Part shown: positions 1 through 7,720 of the stretch, piece by piece
Numbering within the stretch: position 1 is the first letter of the stretch
Layout: every line of letters begins with the position of its first letter
DNA from: Pseudomonas palleroniana
Lineage (GTDB): Bacteria > Pseudomonadota > Gammaproteobacteria > Pseudomonadales > Pseudomonadaceae
Assembly: GCF_003031675.1 (NCBI RefSeq)
Contig: NZ_PYWX01000066.1
Coordinates: 32,003-96,002, forward strand
Length of the DNA: 64,000 nt
Direction of reading: 5' to 3'
The notes under the pieces: model-generated
What the model was told of the DNA's origin: nothing
Databases searched by the model: none
Seen by the model: the letters and a program-made list of their open reading frames with translations, nothing else
Program-made: the position numbers and the translations under genes

Positions 1-366
1 CCGGCAGTCGGCGAACCCTTTACGGTGGTTGCAAGTCGTCGCCATACCAGCCCTGAGCAGGAGCGCCTGCTGGACGGTTTGAGCGCCGGGTTGGGCGAGC
101 TGAAGCTGGCCAATATCGGCAGTTCGTTGAAGTTTTGCCTGTTGGCCGAGGGCAGTGCCGATTGCTACCCGCGGCTGGCGCCGACGTCGCAATGGGACAC
201 CGCCGCTGCTCAAGGTGTGCTCGAAGGCGCAGGCGGTGAAGTGTTGGAGTTGAGTGGCGAGCCGTTCAGTTACCCGGCCCGGGAATCATTATTGAATCCG
301 TTCTTCCTGGCTCTGCCGGCCAAGGCAGCCTGGCGTGAGCGATTGCTGGCCCTGGCCCGCCGTTAA
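1..366 (+). CDS. cysQ: 3'(2'),5'-bisphosphate nucleotidase CysQ, C-terminal part
   Basis: The reading frame is open from the first base, so the 5' end lies outside the window; about 121 codons remain. The segment with LKFCLLAEGSADCYPR and QWDTAAAQGVLEGAGG is the C-terminal half of an inositol-monophosphatase-fold enzyme. The WDTAA aspartate is the last metal ligand of this family. CysQ hydrolyses 3'-phosphoadenosine-5'-phosphate to AMP, which recycles a by-product of sulfate assimilation in the cytoplasm. A 28-bp inverted repeat follows directly and probably ends the transcript. The family assignment is firm; the symbol rests on the CysQ-like LKFCLLAEG motif. Confidence 0.9.
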   Translation, partial: PAVGEPFTVVASRRHTSPEQERLLDGLSAGLGELKLANIGSSLKFCLLAEGSADCYPRLAPTSQWDTAAAQGVLEGAGGEVLELSGEPFSYPARESLLNPFFLALPAKAAWRERLLALARR

Positions 367-381
367 GATCTCACACGTCAA

Positions 382-475
382 AATGTGGGAGGGGGCTTGC
401 TCTCGATAGCGTTGGGTCAGTCGACATATTCGTTTACTGAGACAGCACTATCGGGAGCAAGCCCCCTCCCACATT
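382..475. repeat. REP-like inverted repeat, P. fluorescens type
   Basis: Arms at 382-409 and 448-475 are complementary over 28 bp with one mismatch (core GTGGGAGGGGGCTTGCTC), separated by 38 nt. A near-identical copy lies at 51,029-51,123. This matches the short palindromic repeat doublets scattered through intergenic DNA of fluorescent pseudomonads. It sits between the convergent ends of cysQ and the thioesterase gene and could act as a two-way transcription stop. Confidence 0.85.
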
Positions 476-494
476 CAGTTTTGCGTCGTAGCAT

Positions 495-950
495 CTAGCG
501 GTGCAGGACGTACTGCCCAGTGAAGGCCACAGCGTGGTCTGCACTGCCCTCGTTCACAATCCACGTTTCAAGCATCAGGCGTGCACGGCCATAGCGCTTG
601 TACGTCGCCACGAAGCGCTTCCACACCTTTTCTTCGGGGGCAGGGCACACTACGGTGGCGTCCCCTGTGACCGGCAGCGGATAACTGATCTGTCCTTCCT
701 GGATGACGATGTGCCCATCCTCAACCCTTTCTTCACGCAGCTTCAAGTGCAGCCAACCCCAGCCGGCCAATACCGCGCCGCAGTAGAGACTGCCGCCAAA
801 CATGGTGCTCTTGTGGTTGATGTTGGCCTGCAACGGCAGATGCAGCGCCAATTGGCCCTGTTGCCAGTCGAGTACCTTGAGACCCATTTCCCGGGTGAGG
901 GGGATGTCATGGTGCAGCACGGATTCCAGGTAACGGCTGTCGCGGTTCAT
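495..950 (-). CDS. YiiD-type hotdog thioesterase
   Basis: A 151-aa protein with the hotdog-fold pattern of the thioesterase domain found at the C terminus of YiiD: NINHKSTMFGGSLYCGAVLAGW near residues 45-65, then a beta-rich second half. It probably hydrolyses an acyl-CoA; the substrate is not readable. I chose the ATG at 950, which has AAGAGG upstream. An in-frame ATG at 977 overlaps the dctD stop as ATGA and would add nine residues, so the gene may be translationally coupled to dctD. It is co-directional with dctBD and may be its last operon member. Confidence 0.75.
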   Translation of the reverse strand: MNRDSRYLESVLHHDIPLTREMGLKVLDWQQGQLALHLPLQANINHKSTMFGGSLYCGAVLAGWGWLHLKLREERVEDGHIVIQEGQISYPLPVTGDATVVCPAPEEKVWKRFVATYKRYGRARLMLETWIVNEGSADHAVAFTGQYVLHR

Positions 951-973
951 GTGGGCCTCTTGGTGTGTGTGGA

Positions 974-2350
974 TCATTCTTCGTCGGTACTCTGGTTGGC
1001 GAAGATCAAGCCATGCTTGCGCAATTTGTCGTGCAGGGTTTTGCGCGGAATGCCGAGTGCCTCGGCGAGGCTGCGCACGGAGCTGTGGGGGCGCGTCAGT
1101 TCGGCGGCGATCAGGCTTTTTTCGAACTGTTCGACTTGTTCGCTCAAGCCGCCCGGTGTGGAGGTGAGCACGGCCGTGGAAGGGCTGTCCTGAGTGTTGT
1201 CCAAAGCCAGTTCCAGGCCCAAGGCGAAGCGCTCGGCTGCATTCTGCAGTTCGCGCACATTGCCCGGCCAGCTGTGGCGCAACAGCAGCGCACGCTGGCC
1301 CGGTTGCAACTCCTGCAATGGCAGGCCGTGGCGGCTGCCGGCTTCGTCCGCGAAGTGTTGGAACAGCATCAACGCATCTTCCCCTCGCTCACGCAGCGGC
1401 GGGATGCGCAACGGAGCGACGTTTAGCCGGTAATACAGGTCGGCACGGAAGCGCCCTTGGTCGGCGGCCTGGCGCAGATCTTCCTTGGTGGCGGCAATGA
1501 TGCGGATATCGAGCGGGATCAGTTGGTTACCACCCAGACGCTCGACCACGCGCTCCTGCAGCAGGCGAAGCAGCTTGACCTGGACATCCAGGCTCATGCT
1601 TTCGATTTCATCGAGGAACAGTGTGCCGCCGTTGGCAAATTCGAACTTGCCGATACGGCGCTTCTGCGCGCCGGTAAAAGCACCGGGCTCGTGGCCGAAC
1701 AGTTCGCTTTCCACCACCGATTCGGCCAGGGCGCCGGCGTTGATCGCGACGAACGGCCCGCTGCGCCGGCTCGACAAGTCATGCAGCGCACGCGCCACGA
1801 CTTCCTTGCCGGCGCCGGTTTCACCGAGGATCAGTACGTCGGCCTTGGTCGCCGCCAGGGCACCGATCTGCTCGCGCAGGCGCAGCATTTGTGGCGAGTG
1901 CCCCACCAGACGCGTGCTTAGTTGCTGGCGGTCGCTGAGGGCCAGGCGCAGGCTGCGGTTGTCCAGCACCAGGCGGCGCAGCGCCAGGGCGCGGCGCACG
2001 CTATCGAGCAGGGCGTCGCTGGCGAAGGGTTTTTCCAGAAAGTCGTAGGCCCCGGCACGCATGGCTTGCACCGCCAACGGCACGTCGCCGTGGCCGGTGA
2101 TCAACAGCACCGGCAGGTCCGGGTCCTGGCCGTGCAGTTCGGCGAGCAGCTCCAGGCCGTCCATGCCGGGCATGCGGATGTCGCTGACCACTACCCCTGG
2201 CCAGTCCCGCGTCAAGCGCGCAGTGAGGCCGGTCGCTTCACCCAGCGTCAGGACAGCCAGCCCGGCCAGGTCCAGGGTCTGGCACAGGGCCTGACGCAGG
2301 TGTGGATCGTCGTCGATCAACACCACCTGAATCTGGTTATCGATACTCAT
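974..2350 (-). CDS. dctD: C4-dicarboxylate response regulator, sigma-54 activator
   Basis: A 458-aa NtrC-family activator. It has an N-terminal receiver domain (residues 8-120, phospho-acceptor Asp in VVSDIRMPGMDG), a central AAA+ domain with Walker A GETGAGKE and the sigma-54-contacting GAFTGA loop, and a C-terminal Fis-type helix-turn-helix (SVRSLAEALGIPRKTLHDKL). It is expected to activate sigma-54 promoters of C4-dicarboxylate transport genes such as dctA, which is not in this window. Its ATG overlaps the dctB stop by 4 bp, so the sensor and regulator are co-translated. Similar NtrC-type pairs exist for amino acids, so the ligand is inferred from the overall match. Confidence 0.85.
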   Translation of the reverse strand: MSIDNQIQVVLIDDDPHLRQALCQTLDLAGLAVLTLGEATGLTARLTRDWPGVVVSDIRMPGMDGLELLAELHGQDPDLPVLLITGHGDVPLAVQAMRAGAYDFLEKPFASDALLDSVRRALALRRLVLDNRSLRLALSDRQQLSTRLVGHSPQMLRLREQIGALAATKADVLILGETGAGKEVVARALHDLSSRRSGPFVAINAGALAESVVESELFGHEPGAFTGAQKRRIGKFEFANGGTLFLDEIESMSLDVQVKLLRLLQERVVERLGGNQLIPLDIRIIAATKEDLRQAADQGRFRADLYYRLNVAPLRIPPLRERGEDALMLFQHFADEAGSRHGLPLQELQPGQRALLLRHSWPGNVRELQNAAERFALGLELALDNTQDSPSTAVLTSTPGGLSEQVEQFEKSLIAAELTRPHSSVRSLAEALGIPRKTLHDKLRKHGLIFANQSTDEE

Positions 2351-4164
2351 ACACTGCGGTCCTCGGACGGTTGCAGACTGACGCCCGGCGAACCGGCACG
2401 CAATTTCAAGGTTAACAACGCGCCGCCTTCCTTGTGGTTGGCAAATAGCAGTTCGCCGCCAAAGGCACGCATCAGGGTTTCGCAGATCGCCAGGCCCAAC
2501 CCCAAGCCCTGGGTGCGGGTCTTGGTGGTGTAGAACGGTTCGCTGGCGCGGCCCAGGGCTTCCATGCAGAACCCGGGGCCGTTGTCGCGAATGTACAGGT
2601 TGACGCCCTGTTCAGTGGTTTGGGCACTCAACCAGAGTTTTCGCGGCGGGCCTTTTTCGGTGAGGGCGTCCAGGGCGTTGGCCAGCAGGTTGCCAAGCAC
2701 TTGGCGCAAGCGGGTTTCCCCGGCTTGCACCCATAAGGTCGCCTCCGGCAGATCGCGGATCAGTTCGACTTCCATCGACCGCCGCCGCTTGGCCAGCAAC
2801 GCCAGTGCATCATCCAGCGCCGGCTGCAGGGCCACGCTTTCCGGTGCATGGCGGTCGCGCCGGGCGAACGCACGCAGGTGCGCGATGATCGAGGCCATGC
2901 GCCCGGTCAGTTCGCTGATCAGCTTGAGGTTGCCCCGGGCGTCGTTGGTACGTTCATGGTCGAGCAGGATCTCGGCGTTTTCTGCATAACTGCGGATCGC
3001 TGCCAGGGGCTGATTCAGTTCGTGGCTGATGCTCGCCGACATGGTGCCCAGGGCTGACAGCTTGCCGGCTTGCACCAAGTCATCCTGGGCGCGCACCAGT
3101 TCCTGCTGGGCGTGCTCGCGTTCCAGTACTTCCTGTTTCAGACGCCGGTTAAGGCCCTCCAGATCGCTGGTACGCTCGGCCACGCGTGCTTCCAGCTCGC
3201 GGCGCGCCTTGGCTTCGAAGGCAATGCGCTCCAGGTAATGCCGCCGACGTTGCATCATCAGACCCAGCAACAGCATCAACACCAACAGCGTCGCGCCACC
3301 GACGGCGACCACCGTGCGCACCGGGCGATTGATCAGTGAGCGTGGCGCGAGAATCTCCACATTCCAGCCGGTTTCGGCGATGGCCGTGGATTGACGCAGC
3401 CATGCCGTGGCACTCAGCGCCAGTGGCTGTGGGTCGCGGGTGGGGTAAGGTTGGATCGCGATAATCGCCTCACGCTCTGCGGCGGTCAGTGGCCGGGTGG
3501 CACGAAACCGCCATTGCGGGCGCGAGGTCAGGATTACCACGCCATTGTGGTCGGTCACCAACAGCTGTTCCGGTGTATTGCCCCACAGGCTTTCGGTATG
3601 GTCCAGGTCGACCTTGACCACCAGTACGCCGATGATCTTTTCGCCATCGCGCACGGCGGCGGCAAAGAAGTAGCCGCGCTTGGCCGAAGTGGTACCCAGG
3701 CCGAAAAAACGCCCCAGACGCCCAGCCATGGCCTCGCTGAAATACGGTCGGAACGAGAAGTTACGGCCGACGAAACTGTCTTGCTTGTCCCAGTTGGAAG
3801 CCGCCAGGGTTTTGCCGGAGGTGTCCATCAGGTACATCACTTCCGCCCCAGCCTGGGCGGCGACGTCCTGGAGCAACTGGTTGGCGTTGGCCAGGTTGGT
3901 GCTCACCTGAGGTGCATCCAGGGCTGTGCGCAGGGCGGGCAGGTCCCCCAGGATCTGCGGCAAGACTTCGTAGCGGTGCAGGGTGCCCAACAGGTTGGCC
4001 ACGTACAGGTCGAGGGTTTGCCGGTTCTGACCCGCCAACTCGCTGCCGTAATAGCGCTCGGCCAAGTGTTCCAGCGGCCACAGCAGCGGGGCCAGGCATA
4101 ACGCCAACAGGGCGAGGCTGCGCCAGCGAGGTCTTCGTGGAAGGGGTGGAGTCATGGAAGTCAT
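2347..4164 (-). CDS. dctB: C4-dicarboxylate sensor histidine kinase
   Basis: A 605-aa membrane sensor kinase. A first transmembrane segment near residues 15-32 and a second near 280-302 (VVAVGGATLLVLMLLLGLMM) enclose a periplasmic domain of about 250 residues, as expected for the double-Cache ligand domain of DctB. A coiled coil leads to the HisKA domain with phospho-acceptor His in SISHELNQPLAAIRSY, then the ATPase with the N box NLLANALDAL and the G boxes DNGPGF and GLGLGLAI. It would sense succinate, malate or fumarate and phosphorylate DctD. The start could also be the Met three codons in. Confidence 0.85.
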   Translation of the reverse strand: MTSMTPPLPRRPRWRSLALLALCLAPLLWPLEHLAERYYGSELAGQNRQTLDLYVANLLGTLHRYEVLPQILGDLPALRTALDAPQVSTNLANANQLLQDVAAQAGAEVMYLMDTSGKTLAASNWDKQDSFVGRNFSFRPYFSEAMAGRLGRFFGLGTTSAKRGYFFAAAVRDGEKIIGVLVVKVDLDHTESLWGNTPEQLLVTDHNGVVILTSRPQWRFRATRPLTAAEREAIIAIQPYPTRDPQPLALSATAWLRQSTAIAETGWNVEILAPRSLINRPVRTVVAVGGATLLVLMLLLGLMMQRRRHYLERIAFEAKARRELEARVAERTSDLEGLNRRLKQEVLEREHAQQELVRAQDDLVQAGKLSALGTMSASISHELNQPLAAIRSYAENAEILLDHERTNDARGNLKLISELTGRMASIIAHLRAFARRDRHAPESVALQPALDDALALLAKRRRSMEVELIRDLPEATLWVQAGETRLRQVLGNLLANALDALTEKGPPRKLWLSAQTTEQGVNLYIRDNGPGFCMEALGRASEPFYTTKTRTQGLGLGLAICETLMRAFGGELLFANHKEGGALLTLKLRAGSPGVSLQPSEDRSV

Positions 4165-4191
4165 GCGCCTGTGGGTACAGGCGCATTATGC

Positions 4192-5073
4192 CTAGTGCTG
4201 CCCTGCAAGACACTCGCGCAATGCGTCTTGCCAACGCGGCTGGCTGACCTGCCATTGTTGCAGCAGGCGGCTGCAATCCAGACGCGAGTTCAGCGGGCGC
4301 TGGGCGGGCGTCGGGTAAGCGCTGGACGGGATCGCTTCCAGCTCGGCACAAGGCTTGCCTTGCGCACGCAGGTGTTCGCCAATCGCCTGGGCAAAGCCGA
4401 ACCATGAGGTCTCGCCCTGGGCGGTCAGGTGATACACCCCCCATTCACCCGCTGCGCCAGCCAACCAGCGCTCGATCAGGGCGCGGGTACTCTGGGCGAT
4501 GCTGCCGGCCCAGGTCGGCGCGCCGATCTGGTCAGCGACGATGCGCATGTGCGGTTTTTCTTGCAGCAGACGCTGCATGGTCAGCAGGAAATTCTTGCCG
4601 TGGCTCGAATACACCCAGCTGGTTCGTAAAATCAGGTACTCCCCGCCCACCGCTGCAATCGCCTGCTCGCCCGAAAGCTTGCTCTGGCCATAGACGCCCA
4701 GCGGGTTTGGCGCGTCGTTTTCGGTATACGGCGCCGGCTTGGTGCCATCGAACACGTAGTCGGTCGAGTAGTGAATCAGTGGGATGCCCAGGGCCTTGGC
4801 TTCTTCGGCAAGGATGCCGGGCGCGGTTGCGTTGATGGCAAACGCTGCATCCGGTTCGCTTTCGGCCTTATCGACAGCGGTGTGAGCCGCAGCATTGATG
4901 ATCAGGCCGGGGCGATGGGTGCGAACCTGTTGGCGGATCTGCTCGACGTTGGCCAGGTCGAGTTGGTCGCGGCCCAGTACGATGAGTTCGCCCAGGCCCA
5001 GGAGCCGCTGTTGCAGCTCCTGGGAGACTTGGCCGTGTTGGCCGGTGATCAAGATTTTCAGACGGGAGGTCAC
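4192..5073 (-). CDS. rmlD: dTDP-4-dehydrorhamnose reductase
   Basis: A 293-aa Rossmann-fold reductase with an N-terminal nucleotide loop (ITGQHGQVSQEL) and a short-chain-type YxxxK pair in YGQSKLSGE near residue 130. It reduces dTDP-4-dehydro-L-rhamnose to dTDP-L-rhamnose with NAD(P)H, the last step of the pathway used for LPS O-antigen or core and for rhamnolipids. It is the last of four minus-strand genes (rmlB, rmlA, rmlC, rmlD) whose start and stop codons overlap by 4 bp, which implies tight translational coupling. Confidence 0.95.
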   Translation of the reverse strand: MTSRLKILITGQHGQVSQELQQRLLGLGELIVLGRDQLDLANVEQIRQQVRTHRPGLIINAAAHTAVDKAESEPDAAFAINATAPGILAEEAKALGIPLIHYSTDYVFDGTKPAPYTENDAPNPLGVYGQSKLSGEQAIAAVGGEYLILRTSWVYSSHGKNFLLTMQRLLQEKPHMRIVADQIGAPTWAGSIAQSTRALIERWLAGAAGEWGVYHLTAQGETSWFGFAQAIGEHLRAQGKPCAELEAIPSSAYPTPAQRPLNSRLDCSRLLQQWQVSQPRWQDALRECLAGQH

Positions 5074-5615
5074 GAGAACACGTCCGCGTCTTTGAAACTC
5101 TTGCCGTTCTGGTCTTTGGCGGACAGGATCGGCGGGCCATCGAGTTGCCAGTCAATGTTGAGCGTGGGGTCGTTCCAACTGATGCAACGTTCGGCTGCCG
5201 GCGTGTAATAGTCGGTGGTTTTGTAGAGGAACTCGGCGTAATCACTGAGTACCACAAAACCATGGGCGAACCCCGGTGGAATCCACAGTTGGCGACTATT
5301 GCCGGCAGACAGGCGCACGCTGGCCCATTTGCCGAAGTTGGGCGAACTGCGGCGGATATCCACCGCCACGTCCAGAACCTCACCGGCTGTCACACGCACC
5401 AGTTTGCCCTGGGCGTGCTCGACCTGATAGTGCAGGCCCCGCAACACGCCCTTTTGCGAGCGTGAGTGGTTGTCCTGCACAAACTGCTGTTGCAACCCGG
5501 TGGCTTGTTCAAAGTGCCGGGCGTTGAAACTTTCATAGAAAAAACCGCGATCATCGCCAAAAACCTTCGGTTCGATGATCAATACACCGGGCAATTCAGT
5601 CGCGGTTACATTCAT
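5070..5615 (-). CDS. rmlC: dTDP-4-dehydrorhamnose 3,5-epimerase
   Basis: A 181-aa cupin epimerase of usual length. It shows FGDDRGFFYESFN near the N terminus, QDNHSRSQKGVLRGLHYQ with the catalytic His of the RGLHYQ motif near residue 63, and IPPGFAHGFVVLS in the second half. It epimerises carbons 3 and 5 of dTDP-4-keto-6-deoxy-D-glucose. It overlaps rmlA upstream and rmlD downstream by 4 bp each. Confidence 0.96.
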   Translation of the reverse strand: MNVTATELPGVLIIEPKVFGDDRGFFYESFNARHFEQATGLQQQFVQDNHSRSQKGVLRGLHYQVEHAQGKLVRVTAGEVLDVAVDIRRSSPNFGKWASVRLSAGNSRQLWIPPGFAHGFVVLSDYAEFLYKTTDYYTPAAERCISWNDPTLNIDWQLDGPPILSAKDQNGKSFKDADVFS

Positions 5616-6490
5616 TTAGTGTCCTCGTCGGCCAGTGAGTACAGGTATTGACCATAGCCGGTTTTTCCAAAGTATTTGGCGCGCTCCAGCAGATAGTCGC
5701 GGTCGATCCAGCCGTTCTGATAGGCGATCTCTTCCAGGCAAGCAACTTTCAGGCCCTGGCGATGCTCGATGGTCTGCACGTAGGTTGAAGCTTCCAGCAG
5801 GCTGTCATGGGTGCCAGTGTCGAGCCAGGCGAAGCCGCGACCGAAACGTTCAACGTGGAGGTCACCTCGCTTGAGGTAGGCGTTGTTGACATCGGTGATT
5901 TCCAATTCGCCACGCGGCGAAGGCTTGACTGCCTTGGCAATCCTGATCACGTCGTTGTCGTAGAAATACAGCCCGGTCACGGCATAGCTCGACTTGGGCT
6001 TCACCGGTTTTTCTTCGATGGACAGGGCACGGCCGTCTTTGTCGAAGTCGATCACGCCGAAACGCTCAGGATCCTTGACCCAATAGCCAAATACGGTTGC
6101 GCCGGACGGGCGTTGGGCTGCGGTGCGCAACTGGTCGCCGAAGTGCTGGCCGTGGAAGATGTTGTCGCCCAGGATCAGGCACACCGGGTCTTTACCGATG
6201 AACTCTTCACCAATGATGAAGGCTTGAGCCAGCCCGTCCGGAGACGGCTGTTCGGCATAGCTGAAGCGCACGCCGAACTGGCTGCCGTCGCCCAGCAGGT
6301 TACGGTACTGCGGCAAGTCGGTTGGTGTAGAAATCACCAGGATGTCCTTGATCCCCGCCAGCATCAGCACCGAGATCGGGTAGTAGATCATCGGCTTGTC
6401 GTAAACCGGCAACAGTTGCTTGGACACGCCCAGGGTGATGGGGTGCAAACGGGTGCCGGAACCGCCGGCCAATACAATACCCTTCATCAT
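5612..6490 (-). CDS. rmlA: glucose-1-phosphate thymidylyltransferase
   Basis: A 292-aa nucleotidyltransferase with the signature GIVLAGGSGTRLHPIT followed by SKQLLPVYDKPM, and LILGDNIFHG near residue 108 carrying the metal-binding Asp. It makes dTDP-glucose from glucose-1-phosphate and dTTP, the entry and feedback-controlled step of rhamnose synthesis. The length is typical. It overlaps rmlB and rmlC by 4 bp. Confidence 0.97.
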   Translation of the reverse strand: MMKGIVLAGGSGTRLHPITLGVSKQLLPVYDKPMIYYPISVLMLAGIKDILVISTPTDLPQYRNLLGDGSQFGVRFSYAEQPSPDGLAQAFIIGEEFIGKDPVCLILGDNIFHGQHFGDQLRTAAQRPSGATVFGYWVKDPERFGVIDFDKDGRALSIEEKPVKPKSSYAVTGLYFYDNDVIRIAKAVKPSPRGELEITDVNNAYLKRGDLHVERFGRGFAWLDTGTHDSLLEASTYVQTIEHRQGLKVACLEEIAYQNGWIDRDYLLERAKYFGKTGYGQYLYSLADEDTK

Positions 6491-7569
6491 GCGATCAGAT
6501 CCTTTGCGTCAGTGTTGCCGAGTCGTTCACCTTGATAACTGCCATCCTGGACCCTGCGGCACCATTCCAGGTTGTCGAGGTACCACTGCACGGTCTTGCG
6601 CAGACCGGTTTCGAAGGTTTCTTGCGGAACCCAGCCCAGCTCGCGTTCGATCTTGCTGGCATCGATCGCGTAGCGCTGATCGTGGCCTGGGCGATCCTTG
6701 ACGAAGGTGATCAGGTCGGTGAATTTTTCCACGCCGGCCGGGCGTTGCGGCGCCAGTTCTTCGAGCAGGGCGCAGATGCCGCGCACCACATCGATGTTCT
6801 TCTGCTCATTGTGACCACCAATGTTGTAGGTCTCGCCGACTACGCCGGTGGTCACCACTTTGAGCAGGGCACGGGCGTGGTCTTCGACGAACAGCCAGTC
6901 GCGCACTTGCAGACCATCGCCATAGACCGGCAGTGGCTTGCCCGCGAGGGCGTTGAGGATGACCAGCGGGATCAGCTTCTCGGGGAAGTGGAACGGCCCG
7001 TAGTTGTTCGAGCAGTTGGTCAGCAATACCGGCAGGCCATAAGTGCGCTGCCAGGCGCGTACCAGGTGGTCGGAGGCTGCCTTGCTCGCGGAATAAGGTG
7101 AGCTGGGTGCGTAAGGCGTGGTTTCAGTGAAGAGATCGTCTACACCGTGCAGGTCGCCGTATACCTCATCCGTGGAGATGTGGTGAAAGCGGAACGCGCT
7201 TTTGGCCGGTTCGGCCAGCTTCTGCCAATAAGCCCGTGTGGCTTCCAGCAGGCTGTAGGTACCGACGATGTTGGTCTGGATAAAATCCGACGGACCGTCA
7301 ATGGAGCGGTCGACATGGGACTCGGCCGCCAAGTGCATGATCGCCTGCGGCTCGAAGCGCGCCAGTACGGCACTGACGGTGGCCTGGTCGACGATGTCGG
7401 CCTGGACGAACTCATAGCGGCTGTTGGACGCGATGCTGGTCAGCGACTCAAGGTTGCCGGCGTAGGTGAGTTTGTCCAGGTTAAGCACTTCGTGCTCAGT
7501 GTGTTCTATCAGGTGGCGAATCAGGGCGGAGCCAATAAACCCGGCACCGCCGGTGATGAGAATGCGCAT
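6487..7569 (-). CDS. rmlB: dTDP-glucose 4,6-dehydratase
   Basis: A 360-aa extended short-chain dehydrogenase with NAD-binding ITGGAGFIGSALIRH at the N terminus, STDEVYGDL near residue 130 and the catalytic YSASKAASDH pair. It converts dTDP-glucose to dTDP-4-keto-6-deoxyglucose. It is the first gene of the minus-strand rml run. The promoter should lie in the 151-bp gap shared with the divergent gene at 7,721. Confidence 0.97.
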   Translation of the reverse strand: MRILITGGAGFIGSALIRHLIEHTEHEVLNLDKLTYAGNLESLTSIASNSRYEFVQADIVDQATVSAVLARFEPQAIMHLAAESHVDRSIDGPSDFIQTNIVGTYSLLEATRAYWQKLAEPAKSAFRFHHISTDEVYGDLHGVDDLFTETTPYAPSSPYSASKAASDHLVRAWQRTYGLPVLLTNCSNNYGPFHFPEKLIPLVILNALAGKPLPVYGDGLQVRDWLFVEDHARALLKVVTTGVVGETYNIGGHNEQKNIDVVRGICALLEELAPQRPAGVEKFTDLITFVKDRPGHDQRYAIDASKIERELGWVPQETFETGLRKTVQWYLDNLEWCRRVQDGSYQGERLGNTDAKDLIA

Positions 7570-7720
7570 GTCGAGGGCCTTTTCCTTAGACGGACACTGG
7601 GCGAAAGAAGCATAGCTTGAGTTGTGAGGCGGGCTGGTGCAAGCACGGCGAGCATGAGGGGTTGATTAACTGCCCATAACAATGGCGATATAGACGCCTG
7701 AAAAAACAGAGGGCGTCACA

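Noticed and set aside
3391..4101. Long plus-strand frame opposite dctB
   Set aside because: It is a shadow of GC-rich third-position bias; dctB has clear conserved domains on the other strand.
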